Source: CAXXOK01 sp001604115 (lineage in GTDB: Bacteria; Bacillota; Clostridia; Christensenellales; Aristaeellaceae). Taken from it: a stretch of 64,000 nucleotides of DNA. A model generated the notes under the pieces. That model saw only the letters and a program-made list of their open reading frames with translations, was not told where the DNA came from and ran no database searches. Location: contig JAYFOV010000029.1 of the NCBI GenBank assembly GCA_034928535.1, positions 10,470 through 74,469 of the forward strand, written 5' to 3'. Within the stretch, counting starts at the first letter, position 1. Each line of letters opens with the position of its first letter. The translations under genes and the position numbers were made by a program. Positions 50,842-59,836 of the stretch are shown piece after piece.

Positions 50842-51150
50842 ACAACGTCGACCTCCTATTGAGTCGTTATCAGACGTTTTGAATTGTATCATAATGTATT
50901 AGAAATGGCAATGCTGATTTATCAACGCACCTTGGGACATGCGGGCGCGCTGTCAAGCTGTGCACTACGCATGCAACCATGGGCGCATATAGCAGCTGCC
51001 GTGCGATGGGCCGGTGCATCCGCCGTCCAGGCAAGGGGCGGTAGCCGCGCCCCGGAAAAGCAGAGAAAACGCAGCGGGAGAAGAGGGCGGCGGTTGCACG
51101 CGTGCGGAAAACTTGCTATCATAGCCAAAGGGAAAAAAGGAGATGACACC
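50842..51150. other. Divergent intergenic region with the glmS promoter
   Basis: On the minus strand TTGCCA (50911-50906) and TACAAT (50888-50883) are 17 bases apart and give glmS a leader of about 35 bases. The rest, up to the dehydrogenase start at 51151, holds no supportable gene or named RNA. Confidence 0.65.
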
Positions 51151-52122
51151 ATGGCGAAGGTTTTGATCACGCATGGCGTGCCTGTGAAACGTTTTGGCCT
51201 GCTGTGGCCGCATGAGGTCATCGCCCCCGAACAGGGCAAAGCCTTCACGCGGGAGGAACTGCTTGGATACCTGCCGGATTGCCAGGCCGTGGTCGCCTGT
51301 GGCCCCATGGACCGCACAATGATGCAGGCAGCCAGGCATGTAAAACTGATCGTCTGCTATGGCGCGGGGTTTGATGCCATTGACGTGCAAGCCGCCACGG
51401 AATTGGGAATCCCCGTCGCCAATGTTCCGGACAGCGTGACCGAAGCCACCGCGCAACTGGCTATGGGACAGCTGCTTGCGCTCACGCGCAGGATCTGTGC
51501 GCTGGATCAAGCCCTGCGCGCGGAGGGCAGCACGCGGGATCAATTTACGATGGGGCAATCCATGGGTGTGCTGCTGGAAGGTATGACTCTGGGCATCGTG
51601 GGCATGGGGCGCATTGGAGCGCGCATGGCCGAGTTTGGGCGGTTTTTGCGGATGCGCGTGGTCTATGCGGGCAGGAGCATCAAACCGTTTTCCGTGGCAG
51701 GCAACGCGCGGCGCTTGCCGCTTGCGGAGCTGCTCCGTGTGGCGGATGTCGTGTCCCTGCACTGCCCCTATACGCCCCAGAACGCAGGCATGATCGGCGC
51801 GGCGGAACTATCGCTCATGAAGCCGACCGCTTTCCTGCTCAATACGGCGCGCGGCAAGCTGATTGATGAGCAAGCCCTGATCCATGCGTTGGAACATGGT
51901 TTGCTGGCAGGGGCAGCGCTGGATGTGTTTGCAACAGAGCCAAAGGTGGACGAGCGCCTGAAAAAAATGCCCAATGTGGTGCTCACCCCACACATTGGCA
52001 GCAATACCCTGGGCACACGCAACCTGATGGCGGAGCAGTGTGTGCAGCGTATCCAGGACGCTTTGGCGGGCCGTGAACCCCAGAATCTGCTCAACCCGGA
52101 AGTGTGGGGCATGGCACGGTAG
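51151..52122 (+). CDS. D-2-hydroxyacid dehydrogenase, NAD-dependent
   Basis: The ATG at 51151 (MAKVLITHGVPVKRF) follows AAAAGGAGA. A longer reading extends into the glmS leader region and was not used. The 323-residue protein has the NAD loop LGIVGMGRIGARMAEFGR, the DVVSLHCP segment, the catalytic Arg in NTARGKLIDEQAL, the Glu in ALDVFATEPKV and the His in VVLTPHIGSNTLGTR. Relatives reduce glyoxylate/hydroxypyruvate, phosphoglycerate or other 2-keto acids. The precise substrate cannot be told. It is monocistronic with a terminator after it. Confidence 0.9.
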   Translation: MAKVLITHGVPVKRFGLLWPHEVIAPEQGKAFTREELLGYLPDCQAVVACGPMDRTMMQAARHVKLIVCYGAGFDAIDVQAATELGIPVANVPDSVTEATAQLAMGQLLALTRRICALDQALRAEGSTRDQFTMGQSMGVLLEGMTLGIVGMGRIGARMAEFGRFLRMRVVYAGRSIKPFSVAGNARRLPLAELLRVADVVSLHCPYTPQNAGMIGAAELSLMKPTAFLLNTARGKLIDEQALIHALEHGLLAGAALDVFATEPKVDERLKKMPNVVLTPHIGSNTLGTRNLMAEQCVQRIQDALAGREPQNLLNPEVWGMAR

Positions 52123-52184
52123 CCGCGCCGGCGCGTGAACAACCTATCCGCACGCCAACCCTGAGCCTGTGCAGGCATAAAGAT

Positions 52185-52215
52185 GCCTGGCGCCATGCTG
52201 CAAATGGCGTCAGGC
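52185..52215 (+). terminator. Hairpin terminator after the dehydrogenase gene
   Basis: GCCTGGCGCCAT pairs with ATGGCGTCAGGC (one G-U pair) over a seven-base loop. The flanks AGAT/ATCT extend the stem. It also lies before the 3' end of the convergent gene. Confidence 0.65.
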
Positions 52216-52281
52216 TATCTGTTTACCCTATTGTACACTGGGGTTCAGGGCGCGGATCGGTGAGCCGTGCGGCGCCCGAGA

Positions 52282-53679
52282 CTACCAGGTTGCCTTGCTG
52301 GCGGAGGTAACGGCGGCCTGATGGCCATCATCCACTTTCTCGGTGCCGTGGGTTTTGCTGTTCTTGAAGTGGATGCAAAAGTGACCTTCAAAATCATTGC
52401 TTTCGATTGTCGAAGTGCCATGGGGCATACCATTCATGGAGGCAGCATACACGTGGCCACGGTATAGGATCAGGATGGCGCGGCGGTTCCAGCTCCATGC
52501 GCCGCCGTATATTTTTTTGAGGGTAGCGGTATCTTCGGCGGTGGCAGGTTCGGCATCCAAATGATTTGCGCCGCTCCAACGTATGGCGGTGAACGTTCTG
52601 CCGCTGCGCACATCCTTGACGGTGAACTTCGCCTTTTTGGGGATCACCTTGGTCACATCATCGGCAAACCAATCCAACACTTCCGTCTTGTACTTTTTGT
52701 CAGAGGAGGACGTGGAGGCACTCGTCTTGCTGGTGCCAAACAGCACACGGATGGTGCTGGCGCCCGCGATGCCGTCCTCCGTCATGCCGCGGTTTTTCTG
52801 AAAACGCTTGACGGCGGCCACGGTTTTGGCACCATAGTCCCCGTCGATATCGCCGCTGTAATACCCGAGAAGGGAGAGCGCCTGCTGCAGCTTTTTGACG
52901 TCGGAGCCGCTGCTGCCCTCTTTGCAGGCAGCAGGCGCACCGCCAATATCACTGATGCTTGTGACCCCACTGCCGGCGGCATTGCCGGAGGAAGTTTTGT
53001 TTGCGGTGGATGTGCTATTGGAAACATCGGTGCTGCCACTGCTGGCCTTGACGGTCTTGTTTTTCAAACTGCGTTTGTTTCCCGTGGTATTTTCACCTTC
53101 AACAGTGATGTCCGTTTGATCGGCGCAATCCCCAAAAATGGAGGAGATGGTGCCTTTGCCGGCAACACCATCCGCTTCCAGGGAGGCCGCCTGCTGGTAC
53201 AGTGCGACGGCCGTGGTGGTGCCGTTGCCATATTTGCCATCCACGCTCAAGTCATAATAACCCAGGATCGTGAGCGCTTTTTGCAGTTTTTTTACGTCGT
53301 TACCTTCATCACCCACACGCAGCGCGCCGGGCGGGTCGCCAAGCGCTTTGATTTTTGATGCGTTGGCCACCACGGAATTTTTGGAAACTTTGACGTATTT
53401 TTTCATGATGTAGCCGCTATAGGTGCCATAGCGCACGCGGTACCAGCTGTCGGCAGTTTCCAGCACCGTTACTTCATCGCCTTCCGGGAGCGTCTGCAGC
53501 GCCTTGGATTCTTTGTCAGCATCCTTGCGCAATACAACGCGGGCGGTCAGCGTGCCGGTACTTTCGGCGAGTGCAGGCGCAAGCGGCGCGGTGTTCAGCA
53601 GTAAAGCGAGCGCCAGCCAAAGGGCGATCGTGCGCTGCGGACGTAGGGCGGTATGGCAATGCGGGGCAAAACACTTCAT
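52282..53679 (-). CDS. Secreted SH3/PG-binding protein with the C-terminal H/C/H domain
   Basis: The ATG at 53679 (MKCFAPHCHTA) has AAGGAGG nine bases upstream; the in-frame ATG at 53706 lies upstream of that binding site. The 465-residue protein has a signal peptide (~residues 20-38) and an SH3-like domain (~40-95; VTVLETADSWYRVRYGTYSGYI). Two PG_binding_1 domains follow (~115-185 and ~260-330). The last ~130 residues carry AKFTVKDVRSGRTFTAIRWSG and MPHGTSTIESNDFEGHFCIHF, followed by SKTHG. That domain is shared with the protein at 25045-26733. A wall-bound, possibly catalytic role is likely. Confidence 0.85.
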   Translation of the reverse strand: MKCFAPHCHTALRPQRTIALWLALALLLNTAPLAPALAESTGTLTARVVLRKDADKESKALQTLPEGDEVTVLETADSWYRVRYGTYSGYIMKKYVKVSKNSVVANASKIKALGDPPGALRVGDEGNDVKKLQKALTILGYYDLSVDGKYGNGTTTAVALYQQAASLEADGVAGKGTISSIFGDCADQTDITVEGENTTGNKRSLKNKTVKASSGSTDVSNSTSTANKTSSGNAAGSGVTSISDIGGAPAACKEGSSGSDVKKLQQALSLLGYYSGDIDGDYGAKTVAAVKRFQKNRGMTEDGIAGASTIRVLFGTSKTSASTSSSDKKYKTEVLDWFADDVTKVIPKKAKFTVKDVRSGRTFTAIRWSGANHLDAEPATAEDTATLKKIYGGAWSWNRRAILILYRGHVYAASMNGMPHGTSTIESNDFEGHFCIHFKNSKTHGTEKVDDGHQAAVTSASKATW

Positions 53680-53722
53680 CGGAAAGGACCTCCTTGCAGG
53701 TGGCAACGAAATGCCTGTGGAT

Positions 53723-53751
53723 AATATATTACAAAACTGTTAAGTTGTCAA
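53723..53751 (-). promoter_or_regulatory. Promoter of the SH3/PG-binding gene
   Basis: On the minus strand TTGACA (53751-53746) and TATATT (53728-53723) are 17 bases apart. Confidence 0.7.
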
Positions 53752-53861
53752 CACGGATCTGAGATATTTCATGGAACGTTACAAGGGTTACGGGAAAATG
53801 GAAAGCCGTTCCTGTACTGTGCCACCGCAGGAAAGTTTTTCATTTTGCGTGGATGACCCTA

Positions 53862-53890
53862 TTGACGAAAACGAGTTCGGCGATTAAACT
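53862..53890 (+). promoter_or_regulatory. Promoter of the coiled-coil protein gene
   Basis: TTGACG (53862-53867) and TAAACT (53885-53890) are separated by 17 bases, giving a leader of about 70 bases. Confidence 0.55.
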
Positions 53891-53965
53891 AAATTATGAT
53901 TGTATTTGCGATCGTTACAAAAAGCCCGGCAATTATACATACGTTTTGGAGGTTTGTGGACTGTC

Positions 53966-56383
53966 ATGAAGCAAATCAATGGTACGGTCACGCTCTCTTT
54001 TCTGGAAGAGGATAACCAGCAGCGCGTGATCTTTCGCGTCATACCTCTATGTACAAAAGAAGGAGTCGTGTTTCGGGATCGTCCGGTCGATTTTCCGGAT
54101 CAGGGAAGTTTGCGCATCGTCCCGGACAAACGGGAGCAGAGCACCTTCAAGGAGCGCATGCGCACCATGGGCAGCCTGTGCGCGATTTACCTGTGCAGCG
54201 AAGGCAAAGAGCTGGCTAAGGTACGCCAAAACCGAAACTATGACCCGGCGCAGGGAGAGACCAACCAATTTGCCATCTATTCCGATGTGATTTGTGAATT
54301 TGCCGAAGGTGGCATCTTTGAGGTGTTTGAAAGCGGCGCCGATGCGGCAAGCGCTTTGCTGCCGCAGGTGCTCATCCGCCGTGGCATGGCATTGTACGGC
54401 CCTGTGCCCCGGGAGGAAGCGCATGCTGCAGGCGAGTTGAAGCCTTTTGGCAATGAGAATTATCTGCTGCATTCCGTGACCCTGACGGATGGCTCCGAGC
54501 ACACTTTCTATTGGGATCCGGAGCAGACGGTCAACTGGCGGCAACGCCGCAGCAGCCTGCGCCGCGGTAAAGCCCGCGCTGAGGATGAACTGGAAACGTC
54601 CGGCGAGGCAAACGGCGGGTCAGAGGAAGAGATTGAACCGGAAGCCGTCAAAGCTCCGGCAGCGGCGCCCGTGATGGCCGCGCCGCAAAAGAAGGAAGCT
54701 TTAAGCCGTCCCCTGCCCACCCCCCGGGAGGAGACGCCCTTGCCGCGCCCGCAAACCCGCGAACCGAACCGCGCTGAGGAAACACCAGCCAAGCCGGAGC
54801 CAAGCCGCCGCACGTTGCGCGCCGAGCGCAAGCGCGACAATGATCCGGAAACAGCACTGCCGATCGGCAAGCGACTTTCGATCTTGGATGGCAGCATTTC
54901 CTTTGAGGAGCAAATCGGCCGGCTGGATCAACCGCTGTCCGGGGAGGCAAATCTGCTGGGCAGCAAGATCGCCGCATATGTGGATGAGCAACCCAGCGCA
55001 GTGCGCACCAACGGTACGCCGCTTGTGCGCACGGGAACCAAAGCGCCGCAACCCATCCACCACGGCGAAACCGTACATTATGTGGTGGAAAAGCAGATCC
55101 GCTCCGCACACCGCGAGCACACCGGCCATGAGCCGGAGTACCGCCATATTGACAACCCAATTGAAAATCTGAGCATTGCCCTTACCCAGGCTTGGGTGTC
55201 GCCCGAAACCCGGCAGCAGGCGATGGATGCGCTGGCCGATAACGAAGCTTTTATGCAGGCTTTCAGCAAACATTTGCAAGCGCAGGGACGTGAGCTCAAG
55301 GCGGTGAAAGCAGCGCAGGAACAGTTGCAGGATATTGAAGCCGAACGGCTCAGCCTGCTGATGCAGCTGGAAACCGCGCGCAACGACTGCAAGCGTGCCG
55401 TTGAGTCTATGCACGTGGAAGTATGCCACCAAAAGCGTGCGGAGCTGGCGGCGCTGGAAAACAGCCTGCATGCTGCCAAGGAAGAAATCGAAAGCCTGAA
55501 CACCGTCATGACCGCTCAGGGCGATCAGCTGCACGATACCGTGCTGGCGCAATTGGCGCAATCCGGTTTGCAGCTCTGTGCCAGCGATGGGGACACCGTA
55601 GCAGTTGCGCCCCGCATCGGGCGCAAGCGCGCTGCCCAGGAGATGGTCAATGCCATCCGCCAGGCCATGAACCAGCAGGGCTTTGCCTGCAATGAGGATG
55701 ATGCGACCGAGCTTTTGCTTTACTTTGCTTTGAATGACGAGTTTTGCATCTGCGGGGATACCGTGACCGAGGCTGAATTGTGTGCGCATACCATTTTGGA
55801 AGCGCTGGGCTTGACCAGCGTTGCCGCGCGCACCTATGACCGCACACGCCTGACGGTTGCAAGCTTGTTGCCGGAAAACAATCTGCGCACGCCTACCATC
55901 GAAGTATGCTCCATGGGGCGCGCCAAAGTCTGCGCATATGGCCACAAAACCATTCGCCTGGCAGACGCGCATTCCGTTGCCAATGGGGATGCGCAGATTC
56001 CCGTGGTATATGCCCCGGCGCTGCGCACAGGGCTGCGCGAGTGGAAGCAGCCGGAAGCCGTTGCGCCCGCATCGCTGGAATCGTTCATGGCCATCCGGGA
56101 GGAAGCCAAACCTTTGTGGGAAACCGGCGAAGCGTGGTTTGCCGAGCTGGATAAAATGCTTGGGGAGCAGTGTTCCGCCCTGTATGGCGCGGCTACCCAG
56201 CAAATGCGTGCCTTTGTGAGCGCGGCAGCCTGCAAACTGCGCGGTGGTTTTCTGGCGGCTGCGGATGCAGCGGTGCTTGGCTGGGTAGTCCCCGCAGTCT
56301 ATCGGCAGGAGCTGAACCTGGAAACGCTCCGGCAAACGATCACAGAGTTGCCGCGTTGCCTGGCGGCGCTAGGTTTGCGGTGA
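53966..56383 (+). CDS. Large cytoplasmic coiled-coil protein, function unknown
   Basis: The ATG at 53966 (MKQINGTVTLSFLEED) has GGAGG 13 bases upstream. A longer reading through the promoter was rejected. This 805-residue protein has no signal peptide or membrane helix. Residues ~1-190 are a compact domain (CTKEGVVFRDRP...). Residues ~195-310 are a Pro/Glu/Arg-rich linker, and ~440-560 a long coiled coil (AEERLSLLMQL-like heptads around LEAARNDCKRAV and LENSLHAAKEEIESL). Residues ~580-805 are a helical C-terminal domain. I recognise no family, active-site motif or nucleotide-binding loop. It sits alone between wall-related genes, so a scaffold role at the envelope is only a guess. Confidence 0.7.
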   Translation: MKQINGTVTLSFLEEDNQQRVIFRVIPLCTKEGVVFRDRPVDFPDQGSLRIVPDKREQSTFKERMRTMGSLCAIYLCSEGKELAKVRQNRNYDPAQGETNQFAIYSDVICEFAEGGIFEVFESGADAASALLPQVLIRRGMALYGPVPREEAHAAGELKPFGNENYLLHSVTLTDGSEHTFYWDPEQTVNWRQRRSSLRRGKARAEDELETSGEANGGSEEEIEPEAVKAPAAAPVMAAPQKKEALSRPLPTPREETPLPRPQTREPNRAEETPAKPEPSRRTLRAERKRDNDPETALPIGKRLSILDGSISFEEQIGRLDQPLSGEANLLGSKIAAYVDEQPSAVRTNGTPLVRTGTKAPQPIHHGETVHYVVEKQIRSAHREHTGHEPEYRHIDNPIENLSIALTQAWVSPETRQQAMDALADNEAFMQAFSKHLQAQGRELKAVKAAQEQLQDIEAERLSLLMQLETARNDCKRAVESMHVEVCHQKRAELAALENSLHAAKEEIESLNTVMTAQGDQLHDTVLAQLAQSGLQLCASDGDTVAVAPRIGRKRAAQEMVNAIRQAMNQQGFACNEDDATELLLYFALNDEFCICGDTVTEAELCAHTILEALGLTSVAARTYDRTRLTVASLLPENNLRTPTIEVCSMGRAKVCAYGHKTIRLADAHSVANGDAQIPVVYAPALRTGLREWKQPEAVAPASLESFMAIREEAKPLWETGEAWFAELDKMLGEQCSALYGAATQQMRAFVSAAACKLRGGFLAAADAAVLGWVVPAVYRQELNLETLRQTITELPRCLAALGLR

Positions 56384-56466
56384 CAGGCGAATTGACAGCG
56401 AGTCCCATCAACGCAAAATGATACTGGCACGGCATAGTGCCCATGATAGCTTCGATTGCCGAGACA

Positions 56467-56504
56467 AAAGCCCGGGTGCCTGCAATGCAGCGCACCCGGG
56501 CTTT
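56467..56504 (+). terminator. Terminator after the coiled-coil gene
   Basis: AAAGCCCGGGTGC and GCACCCGGGCTTT pair perfectly. Inside, CTGC AAT GCAG extends the stem past a one-base bulge. The hairpin ends in CTTTG. Confidence 0.75.
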
Positions 56505-56514
56505 GTAGATCAAT

Positions 56515-56551
56515 AAAAACCGCCAAGCCATTGTGAGGCCGGCTTGGCGGT
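56515..56551 (-). terminator. Terminator of the PBP gene
   Basis: Read on the minus strand, an 11-bp perfect stem (ACCGCCAAGCC) around an 11-base loop ends in TTTTT. It lies 71 bases after the PBP stop codon. Confidence 0.75.
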
Positions 56552-56621
56552 TGATGAGACTTGAGGTCAGTACGGTTTTTGCATTCGGTGCTCGGGGAGG
56601 CTCGATCCACTGCGGAGGTTC

Positions 56622-59420
56622 TTAGTATGCGCTGGCCATGGCCTGCGTCAGCTGTGCCATCGCGCCTGCTACATCCGCGCTGCTGGGCGCGGCACTGTCG
56701 ATCACGGCCTGCAGGTTGCCGATGGCCCAGGCAATGCTCTGGTAGGCTTCGCTACCGCTGTCAAGCCCGCCCAACAGCCCCTGTGCAGTCTGCAACAAGG
56801 TGCGTGCATCCGGGATGAGCGTATTTTGCACCACCGGATCGACGGACTGCCCATCGTTGGTGTAGCCGTATTGGTGCAACGGACATACCGTTGTGCTGGA
56901 GGCGGTGCCTAGATATTCCGCAATCACAGCGCTGTAGGCAGGGTCATTCACAAAGCGATCCAGCGGATGTCCTTGTGGAATCACCACCACGCCGCGAACC
57001 ACGGTGCTGGGGCAATAAGGGGTGGCGATCATGTTGCTTTCGGCACACACGGTCAGGCTTTGGTGCATCTGGCAGCTGACTGTGGGCACCGTGGGGGTGT
57101 ACCAGTAGTCCGTCACGGTGCCATAACCCATGGTATCATTGCGGCAGGCGTCGGTAGCCAGCTGGCCGCTTACGGCGCAGGTGGTTACGCGGGTCAGGCC
57201 ATAGCTGGCGGGATCCCCATCCAGGATGTCTTTGTTGGAAAGGTTTTTCGCCTTATGGATGGCCGCCATATAGCTCTGCCACAAAAGGGTGGCACTGTTG
57301 CCGCCGGAAGCCTTTGAGGAGAGGGGCTTGTAGTTGTCATGGCCGATCCACAGGGCGGAGCTATACCATCCAGTCATGCCGGAAAAGAAGATGCCGCGCT
57401 GGTCGCTGTTAGTGCCGGTTTTGCCAGCCACGGTTTGGCCGCTGATCTTTGCATTGGTGGCAGTGCCGCCGCTGACGACGTCCTTCATCATATCCACCAC
57501 CAGCCATGCTGTGGATGCCCGGAACACCTGACGGCGCTCCTGCTGCTGGTGTCCATCCCACACCACTTGTCCGTTGCTGTCCGATATGCCCAGAACAGAG
57601 AGCGGGCGTTGGTACACGCCGCCATTGCCCAGCACGCCGAAGGCGACGGCCATCTGTACCGGAGTAATGCCGCTGGAGCCAAGCGAAAGGCCAAAGGGCG
57701 TCGCGTCAATGTTGTTGCGATCCACACCCAGCTTGAGCAAAAAGTCCAGCGATTGATCCACCCCGACCATGGTGAGCAGGGTTTGCGATGCGCTCACATT
57801 CTGGCTGCGCTTCATGGCGGTGCGCAGCGTGACCGGGCCGGTGTAGCCGCCCCCGCCGAAATTTTTAGGCCAGGAATCCTTGCCATCGCTGTTTTTCCAG
57901 CCGCTAATGGGCAGGGGCATGTTATAGACGATGCTCGCGGGCGATGCGCCCAGCTCGATGGCCGGCGCATAAACGGCGATGGGTTTGATGGCCGAGCCGA
58001 CAGGCATTTTCATGTCGGTGGCACGGTTGAGCGTCTTGCGCTGCGTCGGCTTGGTGCGGCCGCCCACGATGGCTTTCAGCTCGCCGGTGCGGTAGTCCAG
58101 CACCACGGCAGCCGCCTGCGGCTGCACGATCTCGGTTTCACTGCCATCGCTGTTTTTGGCGCGGTAAATTTTATCGCTGGGGTCGCGCAGCGCGGGGTAT
58201 TTGGTCCACTTTTCCAGCGTATCTTCCACAATCTGCTGTACTTGCGTGTCGATGGCCAGCGTGACGCGGTAGCCGCCCGTGCGCAGCTCGTTTTCCATTT
58301 TATAGCGGTTTTCGGTGGTATCCTCCAACCCATTGAGCTTCAGGAAGCTATCTACCACTTCACGCACGGCATATTCCACATAGTGCGCATAAGGGTACAT
58401 GCCCTCCCCTTCGGTGGTGCTGGTTTGCAGCACACTGGCCGTTGCGGTGTTGAGCGCGTCCTGATACTCCTGATAGGTGATGAACTCATTTTCATACATG
58501 CAACGCAGCACATAGTCGGTGCGGCTGTTGGTCAGTTTGGCGTAATCCGTTTGCTCGGACTGCCGCACGAAAAAATTCTTGCGGGGATTATAGTAGTACG
58601 GGTTGTTGGTGAGGCCGGCCAACATGGCGCACTCCCGCAGGCTCAACTGGGAGAGCTCCTTGCCAAAATAGCCCTCGGCTGCCACGGAGACGCCATAATA
58701 ATTTTCGCCAAGGTAGATGGTGTTCATGTAGCACTCCAGGATTTGATCCTTGGTGTACATGGTTTCCAACTGCATGGCCAAGTAGGCTTCCTGTATTTTG
58801 CGTTTATAGCTCAGCTCGCTGCTGAGCACAGTGTTTTTAATGAGTTGTTGCGTAATGGTGGAGCCGCCCTGGTTGGTGTTGGAAACAAAGTTTTGCACAA
58901 ATGAACCGATGATGCGCTTGAGATCTACCCCGTTGTGGGTGTAAAAGCGCGCATCCTCCACGGCGACAAAGGCGTGCTGCAGGCTGACCGGGATCTGTGA
59001 AATGTTCACCATCACGCGGTTTTCGGTGCCCTTGTAGTCTGTGAGCACATTGCCCTGGGCATCATAAATGAAGCTGGTTTTATCCTGCTCGTTCAGCAAA
59101 GCAAGATCCAGCGTGGGCGCGGTTTCTACATAGGCTTTGGCAATGCCCAGCACGGCGCCGCCAAGCGCCAACCCAAGCAGGATGATGGCCAGCGCCAAAA
59201 AACGCGCCGCATTCACCAGCACGGCCAGCATGAAGTTGGGTTTGCTCAGCCGGGGCTTGAAAATGGTAAAACGCTTGGCGCGGGTAAAGCCTGCGTCATC
59301 CGGCGGGGGCGTATGGTACGCAGGGTCGTCTTCATACAGGGGCTGGGGCGCACCGTCCACCAGATAGGCGGCGTCGCCTGTGTCATATTCTTCATTCGGG
59401 TCATAGGGCGGCTGGTACAA
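56622..59420 (-). CDS. Bifunctional penicillin-binding protein 1A (GT51 plus transpeptidase)
   Basis: The TTG at 59420 was chosen because AAGGAGG lies 8 bases from it; a longer ATG/GTG reading runs through the binding site. The 932-residue protein has an acidic Pro-rich cytoplasmic segment (~1-60), one membrane helix (~65-98) and a GT51 domain with Glu155 in VAVEDARFY and the GGSTITQQLIKN motif. Its transpeptidase motifs are SAIK (Ser476), SQN (539-541) and KTGT (from Lys667). A long C-terminal tail (~700-932) has cysteines and an Ala/Gln/Met-rich end. It polymerises and cross-links peptidoglycan. Confidence 0.95.
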   Translation of the reverse strand: MYQPPYDPNEEYDTGDAAYLVDGAPQPLYEDDPAYHTPPPDDAGFTRAKRFTIFKPRLSKPNFMLAVLVNAARFLALAIILLGLALGGAVLGIAKAYVETAPTLDLALLNEQDKTSFIYDAQGNVLTDYKGTENRVMVNISQIPVSLQHAFVAVEDARFYTHNGVDLKRIIGSFVQNFVSNTNQGGSTITQQLIKNTVLSSELSYKRKIQEAYLAMQLETMYTKDQILECYMNTIYLGENYYGVSVAAEGYFGKELSQLSLRECAMLAGLTNNPYYYNPRKNFFVRQSEQTDYAKLTNSRTDYVLRCMYENEFITYQEYQDALNTATASVLQTSTTEGEGMYPYAHYVEYAVREVVDSFLKLNGLEDTTENRYKMENELRTGGYRVTLAIDTQVQQIVEDTLEKWTKYPALRDPSDKIYRAKNSDGSETEIVQPQAAAVVLDYRTGELKAIVGGRTKPTQRKTLNRATDMKMPVGSAIKPIAVYAPAIELGASPASIVYNMPLPISGWKNSDGKDSWPKNFGGGGYTGPVTLRTAMKRSQNVSASQTLLTMVGVDQSLDFLLKLGVDRNNIDATPFGLSLGSSGITPVQMAVAFGVLGNGGVYQRPLSVLGISDSNGQVVWDGHQQQERRQVFRASTAWLVVDMMKDVVSGGTATNAKISGQTVAGKTGTNSDQRGIFFSGMTGWYSSALWIGHDNYKPLSSKASGGNSATLLWQSYMAAIHKAKNLSNKDILDGDPASYGLTRVTTCAVSGQLATDACRNDTMGYGTVTDYWYTPTVPTVSCQMHQSLTVCAESNMIATPYCPSTVVRGVVVIPQGHPLDRFVNDPAYSAVIAEYLGTASSTTVCPLHQYGYTNDGQSVDPVVQNTLIPDARTLLQTAQGLLGGLDSGSEAYQSIAWAIGNLQAVIDSAAPSSADVAGAMAQLTQAMASAY

Positions 59421-59630
59421 AGCGGGTACCTCCTTGCGGATCGATCGGCACAACCGAGCATAGTATACCACAGGCCGCGGGGTTTTCCTAGCGGCGCAAG
59501 GGGGTGCCAGCAGCGCGCGTAGGGGTTGCGCGCCGGGAGCGCCTTCTGCGGTGGCCTGTGCGCACCCCGGGTAGCATATGTAAAATCATGCGCACAAACA
59601 GGCGGACAACTCCCCAAAGGGGCTTTCTGC

Positions 59631-59659
59631 TTGACACGTATGGTTGGATGAACTACAAT
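59631..59659 (+). promoter_or_regulatory. Promoter of the CARDB-like membrane protein gene
   Basis: TTGACA (59631-59636) and TACAAT (59654-59659) with a 17-base spacer. The transcript would begin near 59666 and have a leader of about 170 bases. Confidence 0.8.
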
Positions 59660-59665
59660 AGGCAG

Positions 59666-59836
59666 AGAACCTTCAACCGTTTAGGGGCATCGGCCGCGGC
59701 ACAGGCGGCAACCCCACCTGCGCTGGGGAAGGCAAGGCACGATGGATCGATCGCGCGCGGGACGGCGTAGCCACCGCAAACACAAATCGGCGCATGTGCC
59801 GAAGGGAGGTAGGGCGTACCCTTTGACGCCCGAGCG
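59666..59836 (+). ncRNA. Candidate regulatory leader with two exclusive hairpins at the ribosome site
   Basis: GGGAGG (59804-59809) is 27 bases from the ATG, far beyond normal spacing. GGGCGT (59812-59817) can pair with ACGCCC (59826-59831), which would remove 20 bases and leave 7 between binding site and start. Alternatively AAGGG and GGTA (59802-59811) can pair with TACCCTT (59817-59823) and hide the binding site. Both cannot form together. This suggests a translational on/off switch. The ligand or sensor is unknown. Confidence 0.45.

Noticed and set aside
48904..50862. 652-codon plus-strand open frame
   Set aside because: It is exactly antisense to glmS, which has complete catalytic motifs; composition is non-protein-like.
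50842..51000. glmS ribozyme upstream of glmS
   Set aside because: No ribozyme core is recognisable and a good promoter lies too close to the start.
59690..59800. Resemblance to a c-di-GMP-I riboswitch (GCACAGG, GGCAA and GGGAAGGCAAGGC pieces)
   Set aside because: The tetraloop, its receptor and the needed GGC/GCC pairing are missing, so I keep only a general leader call.
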